From: Isoperla grammatica
Lineage: Eukaryota > Arthropoda > Insecta > Plecoptera > Perlodidae
Assembly (NCBI GenBank): GCA_945910005.1
Contig: OX246747.1
Coordinates: 20,412,686-20,476,685, forward strand
Reading direction: 5' to 3'
DNA: 64,000 nt
The notes under the pieces: model-generated
Seen by the model: only the letters and a program-made list of their open reading frames with translations
Told to the model about the DNA's origin: nothing
Databases searched by the model: none
In this document: positions 10,555 to 21,717 of the stretch, piece after piece
Layout: each line of letters opens with the position of its first letter
Position numbering within the stretch: the first letter of the stretch is position 1
Position numbers and translations under genes: made by a program

Positions 10555-11600
10555 TTTCATTTCATTTATTTCATTGACACAAAAATACATATTCACTCAT
10601 TTTGGCATAAGACCACCATGAGCACTTTGCTCGCGCGGTGGTTAGCTCACAATGTCATTAAAACAAAAATTTATTTGCTGTGCCGCCGCCTAATAACCAT
10701 ATACACATACACACAACTAAAAACTAAAAACTAAAACATTTAAAATGTTAAACTACAAATAGATATTAAAACAACATTTGCATCACTCAATTAAAAAAGT
10801 ATCTGTTGATTCGATTTGCTTTAAAACATCCCTAGCTTTCATTTTGAAATTACTCAGAGTCATCCTAGCATTAAAGTCAGGCATTAACTTAACCATTATG
10901 TTAAAAAGAGTTGGTCCTCTATATGACAGTTGATTGCGCGCATTTAACATTACAAACTTGGGGACATTAATTTTATACAATAAAGCTTGTCTTGTAATAG
11001 AGGAACTGACCACTGGTTTATATGAACAAGAATTATTGAAAACATACACGACAGTCTTAAAAATATACAAATGTTTCAAAGGTAAAATACATAACATCAA
11101 ATATAGAAAAGTGGTGGAATCTCCTTTCCGCATATTACAGATAGTTCTAAGTGCAAAGTTCTGTGACGTAATTAATGGGTGTAACTTGCTAGCAGAGGCA
11201 CCTCCCCAGTGCACAATTCCATATTGCAGGTTACTCTGATACAACGCAAAATACAACTGCCGCAACACCTCCACTGGCATAAATTTCCTCATGTGATAAA
11301 ATAATAGTATTATAGGCCTGATTTTTGAATGCAAATAATTGATGTGATCGTACCAATGTAACGCCGAGTCAATGAATACCCCCAAGTATTTAATGGATTC
11401 GCACCCTCAATCTCATTACAATTACAGATAGCAGCTGTACAGCCTGGGAAGTGATATTTTAGTGTCAGATTAGGTATTGCCAGATCCTCTTTAAAACGAA
11501 AAATTATGAACTTAGTTTTTTAAATATTTAGAACAAGTTTATTGAGACCAAAGAAGACGGACAACACACGCATGTCTTCATTTATAAGGGCCTCAAGTAT
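10555..11600 (-). pseudogene. LINE reverse transcriptase, C-terminal part and 3' UTR
   Basis: The minus frame 10783-11385 begins at the RT thumb (YLGVFID..LHWYDHI) and continues through LRQLYFALYQSNLQYGIVHWG, SQNFALRTIC and RGPTLFN, typical of the CR1/Jockey superfamily after the catalytic YADD. Upstream, 11386-11600 carries more of the same protein (KTKFIIF, a stop and a frame change), so the element is 5' truncated and decayed. The 3' UTR runs to ~10555 and ends in an AAATG-type and AAT repeat tail. Confidence 0.78.
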
Positions 11601-11639
11601 ACTGTACGATATTGCGGAAAGAGCCAGTGCTGACCCTTA

Positions 11640-12125
11640 CTAAAAATATACATCACCAATGAATAACCAAATATAAACCAAGGTGCACATCACCAATTGA
11701 TAACCATGTGTAAACCAAATAGTAACTTTTGTTTCAAAATGTGACTATTTGGTGATGGATGCATAACCTATTGCAAACCACTTCTTGGGATGGATGCAAA
11801 CCAAAGCATCACCTTGGTAACTAATGAATAACCACATAGTCGCAAATTATAAACCAATTGATAACCAAAACATAACCTCGGTGACTTATTAATAACCATA
11901 TAGTCATCTATTATAAACCAATTGATAACCAAAACATAACCTCGGTGACTTATTAATAACCATATAGTCGCGAATTATAAACCAATTGATAACCAAAACA
12001 TAACCTTGGTGACTTATTAATAACCATATAGTCACGAATTACAAACCAATTGATAACCAAAACATAACCTTGGTGACTTATTAATAACTATATAGTCAAG
12101 CATTATAAACCAATCAATTGATAAC
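11640..12125. repeat. Tandem array with 64-bp period
   Basis: The phrase aaaccaattgataacc recurs at 11851, 11915, 11979, 12043 and 12107, exactly 64 bp apart, within a unit reading ..aaaacataaccttggtgactt..ataaccatatagtc... Upstream to ~11640 the same words occur in degraded units. It is not coding. Confidence 0.9.
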
Positions 12126-12420
12126 CATTATCAAAAAATGAACATACAAATTTAAAAAAAAAATTACATTTTATTTTGTTTTAAACAAAATTAAAGTGTG
12201 ATGGCAAATTTTATCTTAACAAACATACCCCTCTACTAATACATGTAAATCATACTTACCTCAAAATTAAGAACTAAAAAATATGGGTCAAAGGATGTGA
12301 AAGGATGTCCAGTGAAATGCCATTTATACATTTTTCAATGTAGGCTACATCAGCAAGAACATGTTTTAGTTAACTAAACAAATTAGGCCTATACAATAAG
12401 CATGGCGGTATCATAAAAGT
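12126..12420. other. No recognised feature
   Basis: AT-rich DNA between the 64-bp array and the hAT MITE, with a short A run near 12155. Confidence 0.4.
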
Positions 12421-12819
12421 TAGGGATGTCAAACAATATGAAATTCAATATCGCTAATCGTAAAACAAACACAAACTTGTTGCGATATTTGCGATAATAT
12501 TGTCGGCAAAAATATCGTGACGATATTGCAAATAAAATTTTTACCGCGGTATATGATGAAAGATGCACTAAATACTTGTGCGTTTATTTGGCTACTCGTT
12601 TTTAAATTTTGCCATATCCTCATCGCGCCTAATTGTCAACCCATGCCCGAGCGTTAGGCGGACGCTCAGTGAGTGCTGAGTGGACGCCCAAATTCAAATA
12701 TAAAAGCAAGTCATTGCGATATCTTACATAATTTAATATTGTATGATTATTGCAATATGACTCGCCATATCACGATATTATCTATATTTATTGATATAGG
12801 ATTATTGTTGACATTCCTA
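12421..12819. mobile_element. hAT-like MITE
   Basis: A 399-bp segment with perfect 12-bp terminal inverted repeats, tagggatgtcaa and ttgacattccta. The flanks ataaaagt and ataaaaag agree at 6 of 8 positions, as expected for a decayed 8-bp hAT duplication. Internal subterminal gatatt/aatatc words are frequent in both halves (gatattgcaa, cgatattatc). It has no coding capacity and would depend on an autonomous hAT. Confidence 0.66.
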
Positions 12820-13440
12820 ATAAAAAGGTTCCATTGGAGAAATGAAAAATATATAGCTGTTTTCACTGTACCAGCATGGGTGCAATCAAATAGAATATCC
12901 AATATCATAGGTTGTATTTTAATAATGCCACTTAGTATTTATTACCTATTGAACAATGCAATACAAACTAACTACACGAACTAAATACGTCATTGTAATT
13001 CTGCAACATTGTAATATTTTTTTATCTGCGGACGATACAAATATCTACATGTATCTGGATATGAACTAAATTCATCAATATGCATTTGTTAAATATAGAG
13101 AGGAGTGGGAATGCCAAAAGTATTGGGTATTCCCAAATGTTTGATCATTCCTAAAGTTGAGACATTCACAAAGTTTTGCACATTACCAAGAACTTGAGTG
13201 TTACCAAGCTCTTTTGCTTGGATATACCTAATTAAGGAATACTTTTTCTCGGTGTTTCGATGTTTGGCGAAGGCTGTGTTTCAGGCAATGATTGTTCATG
13301 GATTTCATGTTTTCATGTTTTAAACATGTTAACCCTAAGATCCCTTTTCCCATTCCGCATCATTTTATTTTAGTGATTTTCATTTTATATTAATTATTAC
13401 ATTATGTACATTTTTATATAATTAATATAAATATTAATAT
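12820..13440. other. No recognised feature
   Basis: AT-rich DNA. A run of codons around 12830-12980 is open but has no recognisable domain. Confidence 0.4.
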
Positions 13441-13460
13441 TTAATAATATTATAATAATA

Positions 13461-13491
<31 letters not shown>
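13441..13491. repeat. ATT microsatellite, insertion site of the next LINE
   Basis: ATT triplets lie immediately upstream of the LINE at 13492, and ATT triplets resume directly after its poly(A) at 16215. The element therefore appears to have inserted into this microsatellite. Confidence 0.85.
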
Positions 13492-13493
<2 letters not shown>

Positions 13494-13497
13494 TGAT

Positions 13498-13917
13498 TTG
13501 TCTGTACAAAGTTACGAAAGTTTGATGGCAACTAGTGGATTTTATAGGTGTATAGATGGAGTTACGCGAGAGGAACATAGATTGCATGTCTTAACCCGTT
13601 CCTGTATTGACCATATTTTTATCAGGAGCGATGCCCGTGATCTTAACTCCGCAATATTTACAACAAAATTATCAGACCACTTCATGGTACTGGTTGACAT
13701 AATTTTTGATCGTAGAGTGTGCAATGAGGTACCTACCTGTAAATCCCGTTTAAATGAGCGTATTTTGTATGATAAATTATTAAGTTGTGAGTGGCAAAAT
13801 CTTCTTGGCGTGAACGATTGTGAGATCCTTTATAACAGAATAGTTAGTTTTTTCTCAGAGTGCTATGAGCAAGCAACAATATCGGGCAATGGTAAAGGGC
13901 ATAAAAAAGGAAGTTAA
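13498..13917 (+). pseudogene. LINE apurinic-type endonuclease, C-terminal part
   Basis: The frame contains SCIDHIFIRSD and TKLSDHFMVLVDI, the IDHI and SDH motifs that close the APE-like endonuclease of Jockey/CR1-type LINEs (the His of SDH is catalytic). The N-terminal two thirds are missing. At 13915 the frame ends in an A-rich stretch. The RT frame starts 1-2 nt out of register within 10 bp, so endonuclease and RT were one ORF broken by an indel in an A run. Confidence 0.8.
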
Positions 13918-13922
13918 AAAGT

Positions 13923-15905
13923 TGGATGACTCCTGAGATTCAGAGGCTGACTAAGGAAAGGGATGAATTGTTTAAAAGGTGGAAAAATTGTCGTGCTTCT
14001 TATAAACAACATTATCGTATTAGTTATGTTAATTTTAGAAATTACGTAACAAAATCGATCCAAAGAGCTAAAGTCAATTATTATAGAAATGTATTTGAAA
14101 GAGATAAAGGCAATATGAAGGCTACGTGGCAGTCAATTAATAATATCCTTGGTAAAAAGCAGAAACAATCTGTCGATGAGGTGATTAAGAGATACATTGG
14201 GACTAAAGAAAATATGGACATAATCGTTAATAATTTCGTTGAAACTTTTGTCAATGAAGTAAGTTCCATTCAACATGACTGTGACGTGTGTACATCTACA
14301 CCTCATATTGCTGCATGTGAGGCACAGTCAATGTTCATGCCTGAGATCACGGTGAGAGAGGTTTCCAATATCATTAGTAAATTTGATGAAAATAAGCAAC
14401 CAGGACTGGATGGGATAAGAATTAAAGATCTTAAAGCTATAAATGATACAATTAGCCCAGTTATAACAAAATTAGTAAACCTCTCTATTGTAACGGGTAA
14501 TATTCCATCTAAGTTAAAAGTCTCGGTGGTGCGGCCTGTTTATAAAAAAGGGGACCATTTTAACTATAGTAATTATAGACCTATTGCTCTGCTGCCTACG
14601 ATTGAAAAGATAATGGAACGTTGCATTGCTGATAAATTAATAGCATATCTATCTAAGTATGGAATTATTAACCCTTTACAATTTGGTTTTCAAAAAGCGA
14701 GAAGTACTACTGATCTGCTACTTGAATTTTCTGATCTTGTAAATTCAAAGCTTGATGATAATATGCATGTTATGGTATTGTTCATTGATTTCACTAAGGC
14801 ATTCGACACGTTAAATCATTCTAAATTAATTTCAGCCTTGCGTAACTGTGGAATCAGAGGACCACTTTTAAAATGGTTCATGAGCTATTTAGAAGACCGG
14901 CAAATATTAGTTAGAGTTGGGGATAGATTCAGTAAACGGAAGTGGGTGATCTCGGGCGTGCCGCAAGGCTCTATTTTGGGACCAATCTTATACTTAATAT
15001 ACGTTAATAATATGTTCAAATGTGTTGTTCATTGTAAGATTTTCATGTACGCGGATGACACTGTATTGGTTATAGCGCACAGGGTTTTTAAAGTAGCAGA
15101 ACAGTTATTACAACAAGATTTTATTAACGTCCTTTGTTGGACTCACGATTTTAATTTGATCATTAATTCTAGTAAAACGAAAGTTATGTATCTGTGTTCA
15201 CCCTACAATAAATTTAAATTAATGCCTATTAATATCGTGTATCATTCATATGATTGCCTCCACGGATTACAAAAAGGTCAAAACTGTATAGGTTGCCTTG
15301 AAAAAATTGAAATTGTTGAAACATATGTCTATTTAGGATTGACGATCGATAAATTTTTCACCTGGAAGTTCCATATTGAAAGCCTTTGTAGGAGGTTGCG
15401 TTCTGCAGCATTCCAACTTTTTAATTTAAAATATCTACTACCCTTTAGTATTTTGAAGACAGTTTACTGTGCAATAGTTGAATCGCTTTTGTTGTATGGT
15501 CTATTTTTATGGGGGCGTGCATCAAAATGCCATTTAAAATCTCTAATGGCATTACAGAATCGAATTATTAAATCTATAACACCCAATCTAAGCCTTTCTA
15601 TTATACAGCGGTATCAACTTTCTGGTGTGCTCCCAATCTCGTTTTTACTTACTTTTAGATTGTTGCTTGCTTATTATTTCAGTGATAAATATAAAGTTTT
15701 AAATGATATCAGTAGTGTGAATCTCCGTCATAGAAATAGATATTTAGTGCCCTCCTATATAAACAAGTACGGAATGAGAACTTTAAAATTTATAATCCCT
15801 TATGAATTCAACAAGTTGCCATCAAATTTATGTGATTTAAATAGCCTTGGTTTAGTTAAGTTTGCATTAAAAGAGTGGATTTTGTTAAATTTAACGTTAG
15901 AGTAA
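13923..15905 (+). CDS. LINE reverse transcriptase
   Basis: About 660 open residues. Order: WMTPEIQRLTKERDELF entry motif; NYRPIALLPTIEKIMER (fingers); LQFGFQKARSTTDLLL; VMVLFIDFTKAFDTLNH (palm motif A, catalytic Asp); SGVPQGSILGPILYLIYVNN; IFMYADDTVLV (motif C, YADD catalytic pair); then thumb (YVYLGLTIDKFFTWKFHI) and a C-terminal region ending ..KEWILLNLTLE. No RNase H domain. The first ATG (13926) is internal to the ancestral ORF, and the true start lay in the truncated endonuclease. The whole RT is open, unlike most others here. Confidence 0.9.
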   Translation, partial: WMTPEIQRLTKERDELFKRWKNCRASYKQHYRISYVNFRNYVTKSIQRAKVNYYRNVFERDKGNMKATWQSINNILGKKQKQSVDEVIKRYIGTKENMDIIVNNFVETFVNEVSSIQHDCDVCTSTPHIAACEAQSMFMPEITVREVSNIISKFDENKQPGLDGIRIKDLKAINDTISPVITKLVNLSIVTGNIPSKLKVSVVRPVYKKGDHFNYSNYRPIALLPTIEKIMERCIADKLIAYLSKYGIINPLQFGFQKARSTTDLLLEFSDLVNSKLDDNMHVMVLFIDFTKAFDTLNHSKLISALRNCGIRGPLLKWFMSYLEDRQILVRVGDRFSKRKWVISGVPQGSILGPILYLIYVNNMFKCVVHCKIFMYADDTVLVIAHRVFKVAEQLLQQDFINVLCWTHDFNLIINSSKTKVMYLCSPYNKFKLMPINIVYHSYDCLHGLQKGQNCIGCLEKIEIVETYVYLGLTIDKFFTWKFHIESLCRRLRSAAFQLFNLKYLLPFSILKTVYCAIVESLLLYGLFLWGRASKCHLKSLMALQNRIIKSITPNLSLSIIQRYQLSGVLPISFLLTFRLLLAYYFSDKYKVLNDISSVNLRHRNRYLVPSYINKYGMRTLKFIIPYEFNKLPSNLCDLNSLGLVKFALKEWILLNLTLE

Positions 15906-16185
15906 TTGGGTATTTGTATTGCGTGTTCCAACTAATTTATTCTGTGTTTTTATTTATATTGTACCCGTCTCATATTTTTTCTCTTTATATATGTTTGTTT
16001 TTCAGTTTTTGTCGTTCAGTTGTTTTTCTGTATATTATTTGACTTTTTGGTTATCTACCATTACGGTTTAATTATTTGACTGTACTTTTCTTGTTTATGC
16101 CACAGATAAGCCCTTTCAAGGGCTTTGTGGATTTTATAAAGGTGTAAAATGTTGTGTGCTTTTGTTTAAATGATAACTGTTATAA

Positions 16186-16216
<31 letters not shown>

Positions 16217-16218
16217 AT

Positions 16219-16532
16219 TATTATTATATATTTTTTTTCTTCTCCAATTCCAATGTTTCATTTTGTATAGTTTGATTTGATGATTATCTAAATAATGTTT
16301 GTAACACACAAATGGGACATTAAAATAATGTATTACTTGTCTAATAAAAGGTAGACTTAGACATTAAGATAGTTTATGCATAAATATGGAATACAAACCT
16401 TTATTTGTGTAACGGGAGTATTTTTTAAAGTAAAAACAGAGTGGTGGCAATTAATACCCCACCGCTACCCCAACCAACCCCAACATGAACCTTGCTGTCA
16501 TCATGGATAATGATGATTATGTTGAGTTTGTG
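16219..16532. other. No recognised feature
   Basis: AT-rich sequence between the LINE poly(A) and the second copy of the I-clade 5' end. It includes a C-rich patch (accccaaccaaccccaac) near 16460-16485. Confidence 0.4.
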
Positions 16533-17129
16533 CCGGTCGAGGTGGGTCCCTCCTCGTGGCGACCGGTGCCCGCAAAGAGGGCTCTCGTGCACTTCTTTAA
16601 TCATCCCTTTTTTTTTTTTCATTTCTGTCTTCATCATCCTTTCTCTTCTTACTTTCACTACCTTCTCCCTCATCCGTGCCGGCCCTCTTTGCGATCCAAA
16701 CGCCCACCAAACGTTGACCTCTCTATAACGACCCTGCAAAGGACTTGGACATCCCCGATGACGACCAAGCATGGCAACGGAACAGGCTCGGCACATTGAC
16801 GGATTTGATTGCCTTGGGCCTGTCTGCGGGTTGCGTTGGCTGTATGCCCACTGCACAAAGGTCGGCCGTGGGCTACCGGTCGGCCTGCGTGCAGTGTTAG
16901 AAGGTCAATTGCGCCTGCAGGCACCCGGACGTGAAATTGGCACTTTCCTACACGCCACTTGATGAAAAAGGAAATCGTTAATGGGCTGCGCCTCATGGGG
17001 GTATGTTGTCATGTCTAGCTCCCCATGGGGTGCACCCTATTTCGTTTACAAGGCCCTATGCGGTAGAACCGACGTGGGTTAGTTGAGTCCTGATTCCAAG
17101 TACTGATGTGGGTTGTCCCCAACAAAACT

Positions 17130-18479
17130 ATGAGTAAACGAAGCCTCATAGATGACGACTTTGACTTACAGCAGAAAAAGAACGCCAAGACTGTTGGACC
17201 GACCCCGAAGTTTCTGGTTGTTACACGTGTCGATAAGGATAAGAATTTTTTAAAAATGTCTCCTTTCTATCTTCGGAAAGCGATAGAAGGAATCGCTGCC
17301 AATATCACATCAGTGAAAAAGTTACGCAATGGTACCCTCCTAGTTGAAACATCCTCTGACAAACAATCTCTGACTTTATTAGAGTCCACCAAGATAGCCG
17401 ATATGCCAGTCACTGTTACCCCACATACAACCCTCAATTCATCAAAAGGCGTCATCAGGTGTTACGACCTGATGAACTGTTCCATTGAAGAAATTAAAGC
17501 AGAACTTGCATCACAACTAGTAGCAGACGTATATCAAATACACAGCAAACGAACCGGCACATTGACCCCCACACCAACATACATTCTTACATTTAATACA
17601 TCTACTCCGCCAAAAATCATTCACGCAGGCTATTATCGCCTCGACGTCCGACCTTTCGTTGGTCGCCCTCTTCGCTGCTTCAGGTGTCAGAAGTTTGGGC
17701 ATTCACAAAAGGCATGCAAGGGTAAAGCCATGTGTTGCGAATGTGGACAGCCAGCCCATGGCGATGAAGCATGCAAATCAGACAAAAAATGTATAAACTG
17801 TGATGGATGTCATTCTGCAGCTTCTAGAGACTGCCCAAAATGGAAAGAAGAGGAAGCTATTCAAAAAATACGATCGACCGAAAACATCTCGATATATGAG
17901 GCCCGCAAAAAATACTTTGCAATTGCATCGCCGATATTTAAAAGGTCATTCGCTGATGTAGTAAACGTGCAACCAGAGAAAACCGCAATACCGATCACTC
18001 CTTCACCACCTACATCTTCATCTGTCACCTCGGAATCTCCCCTCTTGACTGAGCTCTTAGAAACCATAAAACAATTAAAAGAAACAATTGACCGCCAGCA
18101 GAAACGACTAGAGGTCCAAGATGATCTCATTAAAGAACTTCTAGCCACAAGACCCCAATCGCCATCCGACAAGCAGAAAGCAACACAAAAAGAAACTCCA
18201 GTCAATGCAGTGCATGAGACAGCCCAGAATACAAATATGACGCAAAACAAAGTTCGCAAGCTTGTTCGCGACCAACAACAACCCAATACCGACTTTCAAT
18301 TTCCGAAAGGGAAACGGAATAAAAACTGGAAAAGGGCCCTCGCTTCGCAAGTGGCTCTTGCCCAAAGTCAGTCGGAGTCGTCTCCTTTTGAAGACACAGG
18401 AGATGAAATGGACACATCTCCTCCAACTCCTGCTACCTCTAAGGTAGCTCAATTTTTAAAGCAAAAAAGAGACCAGTAG
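17130..18479 (+). CDS. I-clade LINE ORF1 (gag-like RNA-binding protein)
   Basis: About 449 residues from ATG 17130; an in-frame ATG at 17106 would add eight. The N-terminal half is an RRM-like region typical of this gag type (FLVVTRVDKDKNFLKMSPF, YILTFNTSTPPKII). Three CCHC zinc knuckles follow: CFRCQKFGHSQKAC, CCECGQPAHGDEAC and CINCDGCHSAASRDC. Then comes a coiled-coil stretch (LLETIKQLKETIDRQQKRLE) and a basic tail. It coats LINE RNA. The frame is intact and is followed after 37 nt by ORF2. Confidence 0.92.
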   Translation: MSKRSLIDDDFDLQQKKNAKTVGPTPKFLVVTRVDKDKNFLKMSPFYLRKAIEGIAANITSVKKLRNGTLLVETSSDKQSLTLLESTKIADMPVTVTPHTTLNSSKGVIRCYDLMNCSIEEIKAELASQLVADVYQIHSKRTGTLTPTPTYILTFNTSTPPKIIHAGYYRLDVRPFVGRPLRCFRCQKFGHSQKACKGKAMCCECGQPAHGDEACKSDKKCINCDGCHSAASRDCPKWKEEEAIQKIRSTENISIYEARKKYFAIASPIFKRSFADVVNVQPEKTAIPITPSPPTSSSVTSESPLLTELLETIKQLKETIDRQQKRLEVQDDLIKELLATRPQSPSDKQKATQKETPVNAVHETAQNTNMTQNKVRKLVRDQQQPNTDFQFPKGKRNKNWKRALASQVALAQSQSESSPFEDTGDEMDTSPPTPATSKVAQFLKQKRDQ

Positions 18480-18516
18480 CATCCCCCATCTGACCTCTCT
18501 TTTTTATCCTTTAATA

Positions 18517-19679
18517 ATGGACACATGCCTTCAGTGGAACGTAAGAGGTTATTTTAGTAGATCTGAAGAGGTAAAACTTTTAGTTTCACACTACAAACCA
18601 GCTTTTCTGTGCTTCCAGGAAACACATTTTAAACCTTCAGACAACCCTAAGTTAAGAGGATATACCTTTTATAGATGTGATGACGTATCGGGTGATCGGG
18701 CAAAGGGAGGAGTGGCTATCTCGGTAACGAACAGCGTATACTCCGAAGCACTGCCTCTCACAACAACGTTGCAGGCAGTGGCTGTCCGAGTGGCCCTCAG
18801 TGGCACGATCACTCTATGCAATATCTATTTTCCTCCTCTTTCTGTGATATCAAAGCAACTAGTCAATAACCTTTTACAACAACTACCACGTCCATTTATT
18901 TTATTCGGGGATTTCAACGCTCACAATGTTTTATGGGGTGACCAGATATCTAGTCCTAGGGGTAAGATAATAGAAGACGTTTTAACAACTAACGACCTTA
19001 TCTTACTGAATAATGGAGAACCAACCCACTTTAACACTGCAAATGGTTCATATTCTGCCATTGACTTAACAATATGTACACCCTCTATCTTCCTAGAACT
19101 AGAGTGGAGTGTCATACCAGATCTTCATGGTAGCGATCACTTCCCTATACTGGTCACCATAACTCACCAGGGAGAGTCCAGACAACGGGCGCCTAAGTGG
19201 AACGTTGAGAGAGCTGACTGGAATATGTTCAAGACCCTGGCCGTATTTGGCAACGAACACTTTGATGACATCCAGGATCAGGTGAACCATGTCACCAACA
19301 AGATCATCTCAGCGGCAAGGTCCACTATCCCTCAAACGTCAATCCATCCTCGACGCATACCAGTTCCCTGGTGGAATGCTGAATGTAAGGAGGCCATCAA
19401 AAAACGTAGAAAGGCATTAAAGGTATTCAGCAGATACCCAACACAAGCCAACCTGGAAGCTTTCAGAAAACTACGTGCGAAAGCCAGATACATTATTAAA
19501 GAATCGCGCAAACGCTCATGGAAGTACTACGTGTCCACATTGACACACCGAACACCAGTTTCTCAAGTTTGGAAAAAAATTAGAAAGATATCTTGCCAAA
19601 ATACCTTTTGTAGTCCTTCCGGCGTTCTAGTCAATAATGAATTAAAAACGTCTCAAATAGATATAGCGAATGCCTTCTA
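18517..19679 (+). pseudogene. I-clade LINE ORF2, endonuclease part, split by insertion
   Basis: APE-type endonuclease: LQWNVRGYFS, CFQETHFKP (catalytic Glu), GGVAISV, PFILFGDFNAHN (Asp/Asn pair), SAIDLTICTP and LHGSDHFPILV (catalytic His). The linker to the RT (WWNAECKEAIKKRRKALK, SRKRSWKYYVSTL) then stops at IANAF. The TAG ending the frame is created by the first base of the fold-back insertion (19680). Without it the frame would approach the RT part at 22537, although one base is out of register. Confidence 0.9.
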
Positions 19680-19824
19680 GTCCTTTGCATAACGCTCGAA
19701 AAAGGCCTGGCCGGTATAAAATTTGGGTCAAAAGATGACATATATCAAATGAAAGCTTGAGACGAGTACTTTTCAAAAAACCATGATATACCTCTGGCAA
19801 ATCCAGCTTTCTATGTCAAAACCA

Positions 19825-19837
19825 GGGTCAAAGGTCA
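19825..19837 (+). promoter_or_regulatory. DR1-type AGGTCA direct repeat in fold-back arm
   Basis: gggtcaaaggtca is two AGGTCA-like half sites spaced by one base, the DR1 arrangement bound by RXR/HNF4-type nuclear receptors. It has a mirror copy at 22389-22401, and a second pair lies at 20128-20140 and 22087-22099. Function is not shown by sequence. Confidence 0.35.
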
Positions 19838-20449
19838 AATTTGTAATTTTTTAAATAATTTTTAATTAAATAACGAAAACTGTTTGCAAGTCTAAAAATA
19901 CTTTTTAAGTAAGATAAATGTATAAAGTTTATTAATAAAAAAATCAAATTACCTACTTACCTTTTTTGACCTTGATTGGGGTCAATTTCCTCAAAATGGG
20001 TAATTTCTAACATTTTCTTCGATTTATTGGCCAATATTCATTATATCAACGTACTTACTCATAAATACGTTAAAATGAATAGTTCTTATTGTTATTACAT
20101 TGTTTTCACGGTATTCATTCAAAATGGCGGTCAAAGGTCAATAGGTAAGTATCGTCAAACTAGGTCTAGTAACTAAAATATTACTTGTGGGTACTCTAAA
20201 GACGCAGAATTTTAACTGCAATTACAATAACGAATAATAATATGATGTTTTAATCGTAAGAGAATGTAATTATCATATAACTTATAAACAACTTAAGATT
20301 GTTACTGAATTTCTAATTAATGTCCTCAGACATCAAACTGCAACAAAATACATTTTTAGAAAAGAGCATGACCATGCTGAGATACGTGATATGATACTAG
20401 TATTATGTTATATCTACCTTAGCAGTCACTGTCCAAGTTGTCAGATTAA

Positions 20450-20745
20450 TCACCTTCTGACTCACTGGAATTCTCATGCTGGCTACTAGAACTGGTACTG
20501 GTATTTGTACAATCCTTCAGCTTACAAGCGTGGGTACACTTATTGATTGGCGAAACACTCACATGTCGACATCTTGTAAACACGGCAACAGTTACAGGCT
20601 AGGAGATCCATAACGGTCAAAGGTACTCAAGTTCCAATCATCCACTCGTTGCTCAGATCTCCTTTTGCCGTGGTTTCCCATCCATAGCCACGCGGATCAG
20701 GAACATCAGGGTTGGCGTCCAAACAACGTATCCAGACCGCTGTTT
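20450..20745 (-). pseudogene. Left-arm copy of the CXC-like coding segment
   Basis: The reverse complement of this stretch parallels 21439-21717: the same order from the leucine/aspartate-rich start through the LLACNCC-type cysteines to the acidic end. It carries small indels (for example around 20555-20580), so the frame is not continuous. The right arm keeps the better copy. Confidence 0.6.
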
Positions 20746-21438
20746 GGTGGTTAGCTCGCAGCCGCAGGATTTGAAGCAGTAGACAATAGTTTCAAGGTGG
20801 TAGCTGATAAGACTTATAATATCATCACATTTACTTTTAAAAAGCTCGTAGGGCAGCTGGTTGACGATTGACTACCAAAAATCAAACACACTTCGAAGAT
20901 GTGTAAAAACTAGCGAGTTCGTTGGGATTCGAAGTATGTAATACCCTCCCTGACCTCCATGCACTGGTTGTGACAAAGGTTGGAATTCATAGTCGGCCAC
21001 TTCACCTAGAGGCACCCAATGTTGCTATGGATATGTTTTCTATATGGGAAATGACATGTATGAAACTGTTACCTTGTTAACAACGGGCGCATCTATAGGT
21101 GTAGGGGACGACTATAAGTTCCAACCTGAGTGAGCTCATTCAGTGGTAACGGGAAAAAGAGAACTTTGAATATCATGAGAAAAAACTCGCATTTCTGTGT
21201 CAAGCTAAGCAAGATGGGTCAGGACTGCAGAGTTTCTATCGATTTCATAAAAAAAACTCGAAGAGTTTGTAAACTCTGCTCCTTGACCACGACTCTGTCA
21301 TGCGTCAACCAGCTGCGCTACGAGCTTTTTAGAAGTAGTCTAAGTGTGATGATATGAAGTCTAATCAGCTACCACCTTGTAACGATTGCTTACTGCTTCA
21401 TATCCTGCGACTGTGAGTTATCAACCAAACACGATCTA

Positions 21439-21717
21439 TTGATACGTTGCTTGGAAGCCAACCCTGATGTTCCTGATCTGTGTGGCTATGGATGGAAAAC
21501 CACGGCAGAAGGAGATCTGAGCAACGAGTGGATGATTGGAACTCCAGTACCTTTGACCGTTATGGATCTCCTAGCCTGTAACTGTTGCCGTATTTGCAAG
21601 ATGCCAACCTATGAGTGTTTGGCCAATCAGATGAAGTGTACCCACGCGTGTAAGCTGAAGGACTGTCCAAATATTGGTACCCAGCATGGGAACTCCAGTG
21701 AATCAGAAGGTGATTAA
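21439..21717 (+). CDS. Cys-rich CXC-like protein fragment in fold-back element
   Basis: 92 residues. The first half is DVPDLCGYGWK, then EWMIGTPVPLTVMDLL. The second half is the cysteine cluster ACNCCRICKMPTYECLANQM, then CTHACKLKDC, resembling the Tesmin/TSO1 CXC zinc-binding pattern, and an acidic Ser-rich end. CXC-like tails with a preceding W.....P..V...L segment occur, from memory, at the C-termini of uncharacterised transposon proteins in invertebrates. The N-terminal catalytic part, if any, is absent. Confidence 0.5.
   Translation: MIRCLEANPDVPDLCGYGWKTTAEGDLSNEWMIGTPVPLTVMDLLACNCCRICKMPTYECLANQMKCTHACKLKDCPNIGTQHGNSSESEGD

Larger units (their letters stand above)
13492..16214 (+). 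mobile_element. 5'-truncated CR1/Jockey-superfamily LINE with poly(A) tail
   Basis: The element contains the end of an endonuclease domain, a complete RT domain, a 280-bp 3' UTR and a pure A tail (~16189-16214). The 5' end is truncated inside the endonuclease. ATT triplets on both sides make the target duplication impossible to delimit exactly. The pure A tail and long open RT frame indicate a fairly recent insertion. Confidence 0.85.

Noticed and set aside
18141..18452. Minus-strand frames inside the I-clade gag
   Set aside because: Shadows of the + strand gag, which has zinc knuckles and full-length continuity.
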